This document shows positions 8,301 through 15,121 of a stretch of 20,806 nt of DNA, piece by piece. The position numbers and the translations under genes were made by a program. Position 1 is the stretch's first letter. Each line of letters begins with the position of its first letter. Source of the DNA: Alteromonadaceae bacterium UBA2620. GTDB taxonomy: Bacteria > Pseudomonadota > Gammaproteobacteria > Enterobacterales > Alteromonadaceae. The stretch lies in contig DDJQ01000075.1 of assembly GCA_002339125.1 (NCBI GenBank), positions 1 to 20,806 of the forward strand. The letters are read 5' to 3'. A model generated the notes under the pieces. The model had not been told where the DNA came from. It did no database searches and worked only from the letters and a program-made list of their open reading frames with translations.

Positions 8301-10064
8301 TTACCAATTTGCCAGGAGCTCTATGGCCTCGGTTAGCTGCTGTTCTGACAGTACGTCAGCGAGTTGTTCGTCGTGAATTTGGGCCTGATTAAAACACAAA
8401 CTGTTAAAGGCCAGTTCATGACAACAGCGGATCCGTTGATTCACTTTTGCATCCGGTTCCTGACACAACCGCCACAAAGTTTGATTTACCTTACTGGTAA
8501 AGCCCCATCTGACCAACAACAGCGACGAGGCGCCATACAGGCACAGGTTATGTTCTGCAGCCAGTGCAGACTGGAATTCGTCAAAACTGGAAGCGTTCTG
8601 CCACTGTTCAAAAAACAATGAGGCATCCAAATGTTCGGTATGAAATATCAACAATAAGGCCAGCGGACCAAACAGGGTGAGCTGGGCTATAAGGGCTTTA
8701 TCGTCGCTGCTGTATTCGCTGGCAAATAAAGTTTCAAATAAGGCATTGCTTAACAGCATAGCGTCAATCAGCCGCTCGATATTCGGGTGTACACTTTGTA
8801 CTGTGAGATATTGCTGGGCGGCAAATAACACCGCGAGGTTTCTCACGTTGTTAACGCCGAGGTTGCGGCCAATAGCTTGTTCAAGAGACTGCGGCACGGA
8901 TCCGTAGAGCGCTTTGCTGGCTTTACCAATGATGTGAGCCAGAAATACCGGGTCTGGCTCGATGAGCTTTACCAGTCGGCTCACGGTAAGTTGTTCATCA
9001 GACAGATTCACGATATGGCTGATGGTTTCCGGCAAGGGTGGCAGATTTTCGGTTACTTCGATCAGTGCCTGGTTACCCCGCTGGAATCTCAGTCGGCTTC
9101 CGACCTGACGTAACTGTCCAGGGCTTATGCCGGTAAACTCCTTAAAACTGCGGTCGAAGGAACGGCGATCGGAAAAGCCCAGTGACTCAGCCAGCACATC
9201 CACTTTCTCGCCGCTCAGTAAACCATTTATGCTGCGTTCGTGAATATGCGATTTTAGCAGGGCGCTGAAAGACAGCTTCTCCTGTTTGAGTTTGCGCCGA
9301 AACACCGACTCAGACATGCCCAACAGTTCGCCAACCGCTTCAGAGCGAATTCTGGCAGGGGTATCAAACTGTTTAAACGCATCGACTAAATCTTGTTTAA
9401 AGCCCCCTTCACCGGCAGGTTGCAGGTTTTTGACCAGTACCAGTTGCAGTTTTGGGCTGTAAAAAAACGATGGGCTGGCTAACCAGCGGGCATCAAAAGT
9501 AACAGCCAGTGCAGGATGGTGGTGGCTGCAGTGAGCCTCACTCACCGAGGCTAATAACCACCCGGGATGTTCGTGAACGAGTTCAACCTGGTTAAAATCG
9601 AAATTTCGACCGGCCAGGTGACGAAACAGCGCCAGCAGAAAAGCCACCATAAAAGGCTCCATATCCGCCAGGATGCCGGCTTTTACAGTAAGTGTTACCT
9701 GGTTTTCTGTTTTATTGATTTGAATCTCTTCTGACGCTTCAAATAAAGGGGTGTCGAAGGTATGCAAAGCATCCAGGGCTGCGTTGATATCGCGGGCCAT
9801 GGATAAAAAACAGTGAAAGGTGCCCATCTTGTTAAAATCAAGATAGCCGAGTAAGGACTGGCCAATCTTTTGTGGAGAGTCACTCTTGCTCAACAATGCT
9901 AACTTTTCATTCAGGGCCGTAATCGGATAATCACCGCTTTCAATATTGCCAAGCGCCGATAGCGCGGTAGCCTCATCTTCCATTGTCAGGCTCTTATCCC
10001 GGCGTAATGATAATAACGCCCGTGTAACGGCTGACCAAAACGTTCCTGTATAGGTAACAGACAT
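8301..10064 (-). CDS. AraC-family DNA-binding protein fused to an HDOD domain
   Basis: This encodes a 587-residue soluble protein with an unusual domain order. Residues 1-230 resemble the variable N-terminal sensor half of AraC regulators, without a motif I can name. Residues about 238-322 form an AraC-type double helix-turn-helix, with A-E-S-L-G-F-S-D-R-R-S-F-D-R-S-F-K (292-308) and G-I-S-P-G-Q-L-R (312-319) typical of the second helix pair. Residues about 338-530 look like an HDOD domain (L-P-P-L-P-E-T-I at 341-348, I-E-P-D-P-V-F at 368-374), a catalytically dead HD-related fold common in signalling proteins. No membrane segments are seen. The gene is divergent from the c-di-GMP riboswitch unit and upstream of tmcA. 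A role as transcription factor for its own control region is inference. No strong ribosome binding site precedes ATG 10064 (AAGGGA lies rather far upstream). Confidence 0.85.
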   Translation of the reverse strand: MSVTYTGTFWSAVTRALLSLRRDKSLTMEDEATALSALGNIESGDYPITALNEKLALLSKSDSPQKIGQSLLGYLDFNKMGTFHCFLSMARDINAALDALHTFDTPLFEASEEIQINKTENQVTLTVKAGILADMEPFMVAFLLALFRHLAGRNFDFNQVELVHEHPGWLLASVSEAHCSHHHPALAVTFDARWLASPSFFYSPKLQLVLVKNLQPAGEGGFKQDLVDAFKQFDTPARIRSEAVGELLGMSESVFRRKLKQEKLSFSALLKSHIHERSINGLLSGEKVDVLAESLGFSDRRSFDRSFKEFTGISPGQLRQVGSRLRFQRGNQALIEVTENLPPLPETISHIVNLSDEQLTVSRLVKLIEPDPVFLAHIIGKASKALYGSVPQSLEQAIGRNLGVNNVRNLAVLFAAQQYLTVQSVHPNIERLIDAMLLSNALFETLFASEYSSDDKALIAQLTLFGPLALLLIFHTEHLDASLFFEQWQNASSFDEFQSALAAEHNLCLYGASSLLLVRWGFTSKVNQTLWRLCQEPDAKVNQRIRCCHELAFNSLCFNQAQIHDEQLADVLSEQQLTEAIELLANW

Positions 10065-10108
10065 ATCAAATTTTATATCCCTTGCGATTCTCCCACCATA
10101 ATAACGAC

Positions 10109-10172
10109 TTTTGTCCGGCTGTTAAGTGAGGACGGACAAAATTGTCCTATAGTTCGATAAAATGTGTCCTAT
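10109..10172. promoter_or_regulatory. Cluster of GGAC/GTCC half-sites, candidate operator
   Basis: TTTTGTCCG (10109-10117) and CGGACAAAA (10133-10141) form a perfect 9-bp inverted repeat with a 15-base spacer. GGACGGAC (10130-10137) and GGACAA/TTGTCC (10134-10147) add a second inverted pair. TGTCCTAT is repeated directly at 10143-10150 and 10165-10172, 22 bases apart. The cluster lies between the AraC-HDOD gene and the c-di-GMP riboswitch, so it could control both directions. The likely binder is the neighbouring AraC-HDOD protein, which is inference. Confidence 0.5.
10134..10163 (+). promoter_or_regulatory. Putative promoter for the riboswitch/PEP-CTERM transcript
   Basis: CGGACA (10134-10139) as -35 and TAAAAT (10158-10163) as -10 are separated by 18 bases. 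The match is four of six and five of six to sigma70 consensus. The start would fall near 10170, about 40 bases before the riboswitch. The -35 overlaps the GGAC half-sites, which would suit a regulator acting here. Confidence 0.4.
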
Positions 10173-10210
10173 TTTGATTTTTCTTCTGCGTTACCATTAA
10201 TCCCGAAGTT

Positions 10211-10299
10211 TGATGATGCACAAAGCCAAACTTGTTGTGAAGCAAGGACGGAAAGCCACGGGCCTTTGAGTTCCAAAGGTGGCCGGGTTACTCAGAGTC
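10211..10299 (+). ncRNA. Class I cyclic di-GMP riboswitch (GEMM-I)
   Basis: The sequence follows the GEMM-I pattern: GCACAAAGCCAAAC, then a hairpin, then GGACGGAAAGCCACGGGCC, a second hairpin, and GGTGGCCGGGTTAC. The first hairpin (10231-10236 with 10241-10246) is capped by a GTGA tetraloop of the GNRA type, as needed for docking into the receptor of the second arm. The second arm pairs GCCAC (10255-10259) with GTGGC (10279-10283) and CTTTG (10264-10268) with CAAAG (10274-10278). No terminator is seen after the aptamer; about 40 bases separate it from the start codon, so control of translation or RNA stability is more likely. It should sense c-di-GMP and control the secreted protein that follows. 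Confidence 0.9.
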
Positions 10300-10341
10300 A
10301 GTACAGTTTTTACGTATTGATTAGTAGTTAAGGATTAAAAC

Positions 10342-11016
10342 ATGAAGTTGGCCAGTAAATTATGTTCAGTAATCGTCGCCTGCGGTATGGCAGCCTCTGC
10401 CAACGCTGGTGTTATCAATTACGATGTGGACTTTGATACCGCTACATTTGAAGGCATGAGCCGTCAGAACAACGTCGACAGTGATTATTTTGTACAAAAC
10501 AATGGCGCGATTCGAATCTACTCAGATTCCTGGTTTGCCATTGATTTGGAAGATACGTTTGGTATTGATTCAGTTAATCTGGACGATCCGCTGACCAACT
10601 ACACGCTGGATTTTAAATTCCGTTTATTCCAGCGCATTGGCGATGGCGGTGAAGCCCGGGGCGTACCTACGTCACTACCTGAAATTGGTGGTTTGTTCTT
10701 CGCTGATTTCTCCGGCGGTCAGACTGACGCGGTTTCCAGCCAGTCGTTTAACCTGGTTGGCACGCAGAACTGGGGACTGGACGATTTTTCTTATACCAAC
10801 GATCGCTGGCAGCGTTTCTCAATTGAGCTGGATAACTACCTGAGTGGCAGTTTTACCCATATCGTACTGGTAAACGACTGTGATATTGAGTGTGGCAACA
10901 CACAAGTACGTTTTAGGGATATGACGTTGTCTGAGGTTAGCGCGCCAACCGCATTGTCGCTGGCAGTACTCGGACTCGGCATAACAGGCTGGCGTCGTCA
11001 CCGCCGGTCTGTATAA
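10342..11016 (+). CDS. Secreted protein with PEP-CTERM-like (S-A-P) sorting tail
   Basis: This encodes a 224-residue exported protein of no family I recognise. Residues 1-22 are a signal peptide ending A-N-A. The mature part is rich in Asp, Phe and beta-type sequence and resembles secreted carbohydrate-binding or matrix-type domains only in general style. Cys180 and Cys184 could form a disulfide. The tail (197-224) has the PEP-CTERM layout: V-S-A-P-T-A-L, a hydrophobic helix ending G-L-G-I-T-G-W, and an Arg-rich end R-R-H-R-R. The usual P-E-P is replaced by S-A-P. An AGGA ribosome binding site lies 7 bases before the ATG. The gene is alone, with a c-di-GMP riboswitch upstream and a terminator downstream. 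A role in surface matrix or biofilm is inferred from the riboswitch. Confidence 0.85.
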   Translation: MKLASKLCSVIVACGMAASANAGVINYDVDFDTATFEGMSRQNNVDSDYFVQNNGAIRIYSDSWFAIDLEDTFGIDSVNLDDPLTNYTLDFKFRLFQRIGDGGEARGVPTSLPEIGGLFFADFSGGQTDAVSSQSFNLVGTQNWGLDDFSYTNDRWQRFSIELDNYLSGSFTHIVLVNDCDIECGNTQVRFRDMTLSEVSAPTALSLAVLGLGITGWRRHRRSV

Positions 11017-11042
11017 AGCTCTTTATCCGGGAGCAATTAAGT

Positions 11043-11076
11043 AACGCCCACCACGTCACGGTGGGCGTTCTTATTT
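11043..11076 (+). terminator. Intrinsic terminator after the PEP-CTERM-like gene
   Basis: AACGCCCACC (11043-11052) pairs perfectly with GGTGGGCGTT (11060-11069) around a 7-base loop. A moderately T-rich tail follows (CTTATTTC). It separates the c-di-GMP unit from the thiamine operon. Confidence 0.85.
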
Positions 11077-11132
11077 CTGCTGAAAAATCCTCTTCGTAAC
11101 AATCTGTTAAACAGTTGCAAATCTCTAAAGTC

Positions 11133-11160
11133 TTGGTAGACTCCATCGCGCATTCATAAT
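11133..11160 (+). promoter_or_regulatory. Putative sigma70 promoter of the thiamine operon
   Basis: TTGGTA (11133-11138) and CATAAT (11155-11160) are spaced by 16 bases, matching four and five of six consensus positions. Transcription would start near 11167, at the first bases of the TPP aptamer, which fits well with the riboswitch position. Confidence 0.55.
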
Positions 11161-11164
11161 GCAT

Positions 11165-11250
11165 TCACCAAGGGGTGCCGGAAACGGCTGAGATCCATGA
11201 TATGGGAACCCTTAAACCTGATCCGGATAATACCGGCGTAGGGATGGTTA
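11165..11250 (+). ncRNA. TPP riboswitch (THI element)
   Basis: The aptamer shows the conserved blocks of the THI element: AGGGGTGCC (11171-11179), GGCTGAGA (11186-11193), ACCCTTAAACCTGATCCGG (11208-11226), then ATAATACCGGCGTAGGGA (11227-11244). The outer helix pairs ACCA (11167-11170) with TGGT (11245-11248). It lies just before a TonB receptor and other thiamine-related genes. Binding of thiamine pyrophosphate should lower their expression. The downstream hairpin at 11283-11314 is the likely expression platform. Confidence 0.96.
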
Positions 11251-11282
11251 CAATCAAGCCTTATCACCTGCCGTTAAAAGCC

Positions 11283-11314
11283 GGATCTTTTGGTCATCAT
11301 TGCACAAGAGATCC
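11283..11314 (+). promoter_or_regulatory. Shine-Dalgarno-sequestering hairpin, expression platform of the TPP riboswitch
   Basis: GGATCTTTTG (11283-11292) pairs with CAAGAGATCC (11305-11314), ten pairs with one G-T wobble and a 12-base loop. The right arm contains AAGAGA, the only ribosome binding site in front of the receptor start at 11318. The left arm overlaps CCGGATC (11281-11287), which is complementary to GATCCGG (11220-11226) inside the aptamer. The ligand-free RNA can thus free the ribosome binding site, and the ligand-bound RNA can hide it. Confidence 0.7.
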
Positions 11315-11317
11315 AGT

Positions 11318-13381
11318 ATGAAATTACCTAAAACTCTGTTTTCTTTATCTTTACTGAGTTTATCTGTCGGCGCTTTAGCTGCTGAACAACAAGACATCGA
11401 AAAAGTCACCGTATACGGCGACTTCCATCAGCGGGCCCTCGCTCAACTGAGCGCCAGTGCGTCAATCATCGATAATGCACGTATTCAAAGCCGTCAGGCT
11501 ATGCACATTGAAGACTTACTACGCATTGCGCCAAACGTAAATTTTGCAACAGGTGCCTCGCGGGGACGCTTTGTGCAGATTCGCGGCATTGGCGAGCGAA
11601 GCCAGTACGCCGAACCGATTAATCCATCGGTGAGCATTATGGTAGACGATTTTGACTTTACCGGACTTGGCGCTGCTGCACTGCTGTTTGATTCCCAGCA
11701 GGTTGAGATTTTCAGAGGCCCTCAGGCTACGGTGTTTGGTACCGGAGCACTGGCAGGTGCAGTGTTAATTAAATCCACTCAGGCCAAGGAGCTAGACGCC
11801 GATTACGTTCAGCTCACTGCGGCGACTAAGAGTAGCTATCGGGTGGAAGCCGGTAAGAGTGTTGAGGTCGCAGAAAACCTGGCCATACGCGGTGCATTAG
11901 TGCACAACCAGAGCGATGGTTTTGTACGCAATACTTTCCTTAACCGCGACGACACCAACAATATTGACGAAAGTGCTATTCGGTTAGCGGCGAGCTACGA
12001 CTACAGCGATGAAGTATCGTTAACCGTTAATTACCGCTGGTACGACATCGACAACGGGTTTGATGCCTTTTCTTTGGATAACACTCGCGAAACACTGTCT
12101 GACGAGCCCGGATTTGACCGCCAGCAAACCCATGCTATCAGTGCTAACCTGGTAACCCGGCTGGATGGCGGCGACCTGCACTTTATCGTTACCCACGCCA
12201 GCCACAATATTGGTTATGCCTATGACGAAGACTGGACCTACGATGGCTTTCATCCGTGGGGTTACACTTCTTTCGATGCTTATTACCGCGATGTCGATAC
12301 TAATACTGTGGAGTTACGCTTCGTCAGCGGTGATCAATGGCGTTTATTTAATGACACGACCTCCTGGGTTATTGGTACGCGGGTTAAGAATAATAAAGAG
12401 GATTTACTTCGTCAGTACACCTATGCTGATGGCGATTTCGTGAGTCAGTATCAGCCCATCACCCAGGCCGTTTACGGTCAGTTGGAAAGCCAGTTAACCA
12501 ATGACTTATTGCTGACCTTTGCATTACGTGCGGAGAACTATGATTTTTCTTACGGCGACAATGCCGGACTCAACGGCGAGCATGATTCCACAATGCTGGG
12601 CGGCAAGCTGGCATTGAGTTATCAACTTGGGCAGCAACTGGTTTATGCCAGTGTTTCCCGTGGTTATAAAGGCGCCGGCATTAATCCCGACCAGAACGTG
12701 TCTACCGACAACCGCTTCTACGACGAAGAGTACAACTGGAACTATGAGATTGGCATGAAAGGGCGACTGGCTGACCAGTTAACCTCCCGCGTGGCATTTT
12801 TTATTATGAAACGGGAAGATACACAGGTCAGCGACTATGAACTGCAGTATCGGGATGACGGCTCTGCGGAGTTTATTGATATTATCAGTAACGCAGACTT
12901 AGGCACCAACCAGGGCGTTGAGGTTGAGCTTAGCTGGCAGGCAACTGACAACTGGAATCTGAGCTTCTCGGGTGGGTACCTGGATGCCTATTTTGAAGAC
13001 TATGTCCGCGCTGACAGCACTACCGTGACCGAGCAGCAGCAGGCTCAGGCGCCCGAGTTTACTGCTAATTTACTCAGTCAGCTGGATTTTAACGAGTCAA
13101 TTCGCTGGAATGTTGAAGTGGATTTTGCCGATCGCTATCGCTTTTCTGATGGCCATGATGTGACGGCACCTTCGCGCACATTGGTGCATACCCAGCTAAG
13201 CTGGCGAATAGAGAACTGGGAAACACAGCTGTGGATCAACAACGCGTTTGATGAAACTTACTATACCCGCGGTTTTGGCGGATTCAGTAACGATCCCCGT
13301 GATTTTTACGAATTTGATGAACCCTATTATCAGTTGGGTAACGGTCGTCAGACCGGTGTTACTGTTCGTTATCAATTCTAG
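11318..13381 (+). CDS. TonB-dependent outer-membrane receptor, probable thiamine uptake
   Basis: This encodes a 687-residue outer-membrane receptor. Residues 1-22 are the signal peptide (G-A-L-A-A). A TonB-box-like D-I-E-K-V-T-V-Y lies at about 26-33. The plug domain follows to about residue 150, with I-E-D-L-L-R-I-A-P-N-V and the R-G-P-Q-A-T-V-F-G-T-G-A motif. The rest is a beta-barrel rich in aromatic and Asp residues, ending G-V-T-V-R-Y-Q-F with the terminal Phe usual in outer-membrane proteins. The ATG at 11318 is chosen because the AAGAGA site stands 6-8 bases before it; the in-frame TTG at 11300 lies in the riboswitch hairpin. Control by a TPP riboswitch and the neighbours point to thiamine or a thiamine precursor as substrate. 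Substrate is inference; the receptor class is clear. Confidence 0.93.
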   Translation: MKLPKTLFSLSLLSLSVGALAAEQQDIEKVTVYGDFHQRALAQLSASASIIDNARIQSRQAMHIEDLLRIAPNVNFATGASRGRFVQIRGIGERSQYAEPINPSVSIMVDDFDFTGLGAAALLFDSQQVEIFRGPQATVFGTGALAGAVLIKSTQAKELDADYVQLTAATKSSYRVEAGKSVEVAENLAIRGALVHNQSDGFVRNTFLNRDDTNNIDESAIRLAASYDYSDEVSLTVNYRWYDIDNGFDAFSLDNTRETLSDEPGFDRQQTHAISANLVTRLDGGDLHFIVTHASHNIGYAYDEDWTYDGFHPWGYTSFDAYYRDVDTNTVELRFVSGDQWRLFNDTTSWVIGTRVKNNKEDLLRQYTYADGDFVSQYQPITQAVYGQLESQLTNDLLLTFALRAENYDFSYGDNAGLNGEHDSTMLGGKLALSYQLGQQLVYASVSRGYKGAGINPDQNVSTDNRFYDEEYNWNYEIGMKGRLADQLTSRVAFFIMKREDTQVSDYELQYRDDGSAEFIDIISNADLGTNQGVEVELSWQATDNWNLSFSGGYLDAYFEDYVRADSTTVTEQQQAQAPEFTANLLSQLDFNESIRWNVEVDFADRYRFSDGHDVTAPSRTLVHTQLSWRIENWETQLWINNAFDETYYTRGFGGFSNDPRDFYEFDEPYYQLGNGRQTGVTVRYQF

Positions 13382-13390
13382 GAGCGCATT

Positions 13391-13645
13391 ATGCAGGTGA
13401 TGGTTGAGTTATCGATGTACCCATTGGTGAATGACTATATCGGGCCAATCAAGGCCTTTATTGAACGGCTGAATAGTTATAGCAACCTTACAGTCATCAC
13501 CTGTTCTACCAGCACTCAGGTGCATGGCGACTACACCGAGGTGATGCAAGTGCTGGGCGCAGAAATGCAGCGAACCCATGAAGAAGTCGGGCAGGCGGTG
13601 TTTGTGGCCAAGTTTCTTAACTTTGATGCGATGAGCAGTAAGTAG
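13391..13645 (+). CDS. YkoF-like thiamine-binding protein (single domain)
   Basis: This encodes an 84-residue cytoplasmic protein resembling one half of the Ykof/MTH1187 thiamine-binding fold. Typical features are M-V-E-L-S-M-Y-P-L at the start, Y-I-G-P-I-K-A-F-I-E-R-L-N in the first helix, and S-T-Q-V-H-G-D-Y-T-E-V-M in the middle. Bacillus YkoF carries two such domains in one chain; here there is one, so a dimer is expected. No signal peptide is present. It sits 9 bases after the receptor and 6 bases before the permease, so it belongs to the TPP-controlled operon. Binding thiamine or hydroxymethylpyrimidine in the cytoplasm is known from the family; its exact job here is inference. Confidence 0.8.
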   Translation: MQVMVELSMYPLVNDYIGPIKAFIERLNSYSNLTVITCSTSTQVHGDYTEVMQVLGAEMQRTHEEVGQAVFVAKFLNFDAMSSK

Positions 13646-13651
13646 GGCAGA

Positions 13652-14263
13652 ATGGAACAGATCCTTTCTCAATTGGTTGAGCAAATCGTAGCGACATCAC
13701 TGGCCGAATGGCTGGCCGTAGTGCTGGCCATTGCCTATGTGTTGCTTGCTGCCCGGCAAAGTGCCTGGTGCTGGCTGGCAGCCCTCACCAGCACTGCCAT
13801 TTACACCTGGCTGTTCTGGCAGGTGGCGTTACCGTTTCAATCGGCGCTTAACCTGTTTTACATGGTAATGGCGGTTTACGGTTACTGGCAGTGGCATCAT
13901 AAACCGGGAGAAGATAAATCAGTGCAGTCCCGGTCCTTGAGCTGGCATGTGCTGGCGGTGTTCGGTTTAACGGCCGTGGCCGTGGGGTTAGGTAAATTAG
14001 CGGCAACGCAGTTTAACAGTGAGTACCTTTGGCTTGATGCGGCCATTAATGTTTTCAGTGTGGCTACTACTTTTATGGTAGCGCACAAGATACTACAAAA
14101 CTGGATCTATTGGTTTGTCATCAATACCGCCGCCGTGTTCCTGTACTGGCAAAGCGGATTAATTCTGTCTGCCTGCCTGTTTTTAGGGTATGTTGGCTTT
14201 TCAGTTTATGGATATAACCAATGGAAACAGGAATGGTCAGAAAGGTATCTGACAAACAGTTAA
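13652..14263 (+). CDS. pnuT: PnuC/PnuT-type permease, probable thiamine transporter
   Basis: This 203-residue membrane protein has the PnuC family layout, with about seven hydrophobic segments and many Trp and Tyr residues. Family-type stretches include L-N-L-F-Y-M-V-M-A-V-Y-G-Y-W-Q-W in the middle and W-L-D-A-A-I-N-V-F-S-V near 130, followed by a conserved N-W-I-Y-W pattern. PnuC members move unphosphorylated vitamins by facilitated diffusion, trapped by later phosphorylation. Members next to TPP riboswitches are called PnuT and take thiamine. The AGGGCAG site precedes the ATG. The following kinase gene overlaps it by a few dozen bases, consistent with transport and trapping in one step. Confidence 0.88.
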   Translation: MEQILSQLVEQIVATSLAEWLAVVLAIAYVLLAARQSAWCWLAALTSTAIYTWLFWQVALPFQSALNLFYMVMAVYGYWQWHHKPGEDKSVQSRSLSWHVLAVFGLTAVAVGLGKLAATQFNSEYLWLDAAINVFSVATTFMVAHKILQNWIYWFVINTAAVFLYWQSGLILSACLFLGYVGFSVYGYNQWKQEWSERYLTNS

Positions 14264-15015
14264 GCGAGTTTATTGCAGGGGCCTGTGGCGCATCGCAATT
14301 AACTTTCGAGCCGGTTCGTCAGGGCCTGGCTAACAGTGTATTCCGGGCAAGCAGCGGCGGCCAAAGCTGGGCGGTAAAATTGCTGGGGCCGGCTACTTTC
14401 AGTGCCGTTAACTACACTGTGGTCGCTAAATTGCAGCAGCAACTGGCGGTTTGTGGTCTGGCACCGGTGGTTACCGCTTATGATCCGGCATTACGTGTCT
14501 GGATTGAGGAGTGGGTCGATACGCCAGAGCAACAATCTGTGGATATTGAGCGACTGGCACATTCACTGGCCAACATCCATCAAAGTGATATTAACGCGCC
14601 AACCTTAGCTCTGCTGCCATGCTGGCAACATTACCTCGAACAATTACCTGCTAAAACCGCGCGTTCCTACTCGGCACAAAGAGATAAGCTGGTGCCGGTA
14701 ATTTCCCAGTTCAGCCATTACCAGGATTTCTGCTTTTGCCATAACGATCTGTCGTTTGCGCACCTGGTAGGCCCGTCACGCAATAAAGTGGTCGACTGGG
14801 AGTATGCGGCTACCGGTAACCGTTATTTTGATATTGCTGCCTGTATTCTGATTAATGAGCTTAACGGTGAGCAGCAACAGCAGTTATGTGACGAGTACGC
14901 GAAACTGGCAGGTAAGTCGGCAGGCTCGGTGGAAAAGGGCGTGGTGGCCTTTTTACCAGTGGTGGATTTTACCAATCGTTTGTGGACGGCAGCGGCCGAG
15001 AAGAATCCGGGCTAA
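14221..15015 (+). CDS. thiK: ThiK-like aminoglycoside/choline kinase-fold phosphotransferase
   Basis: This encodes a kinase-fold protein of about 264 residues (from ATG 14221) or 260 (from ATG 14233, which has the better purine tract GGAAACAGGA). It resembles E. coli ThiK: L-L-P-C-W-Q-H-Y-L near 131, a catalytic loop C-H-N-D-L-S-F (173-179), and V-V-D-W-E-Y-A (190-196) with the metal-binding Asp192. In the usual H-x-D-x-x-x-x-N pattern the final Asn is His181 here, which is odd. The gene overlaps pnuT by 31-43 bases. By context it should phosphorylate thiamine to thiamine monophosphate and so trap it. The assignment is strong for the family and context and moderate for the exact reaction. Confidence 0.78.
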   Translation: METGMVRKVSDKQLSEFIAGACGASQLTFEPVRQGLANSVFRASSGGQSWAVKLLGPATFSAVNYTVVAKLQQQLAVCGLAPVVTAYDPALRVWIEEWVDTPEQQSVDIERLAHSLANIHQSDINAPTLALLPCWQHYLEQLPAKTARSYSAQRDKLVPVISQFSHYQDFCFCHNDLSFAHLVGPSRNKVVDWEYAATGNRYFDIAACILINELNGEQQQQLCDEYAKLAGKSAGSVEKGVVAFLPVVDFTNRLWTAAAEKNPG

Positions 15016-15081
15016 TAATTCGCCGTAGCGTTTAATATTTGCGCGCTTAAACGCGATTTTAGTCATTTATTGTAAAAATAC

Positions 15082-15109
15082 TTTACCTTTTAAGGCGCAT
15101 ACGTATAAT
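15082..15109 (+). promoter_or_regulatory. Promoter of tRNA-Trp
   Basis: TTTACC (15082-15087) and a perfect TATAAT (15104-15109) are spaced by 16 bases. The bases after the -10 (TCACAGCGCGC) are GC-rich, the type of discriminator common at stringently controlled stable-RNA promoters. Transcription should start near 15116, just before the tRNA. Confidence 0.7.
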
Positions 15110-15121
15110 TCACAGCGCGCT

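Noticed and set aside
10301..10341. Intrinsic terminator as expression platform of the c-di-GMP riboswitch
   Set aside because: No GC-rich hairpin followed by a T-run is present between the aptamer and the start codon.
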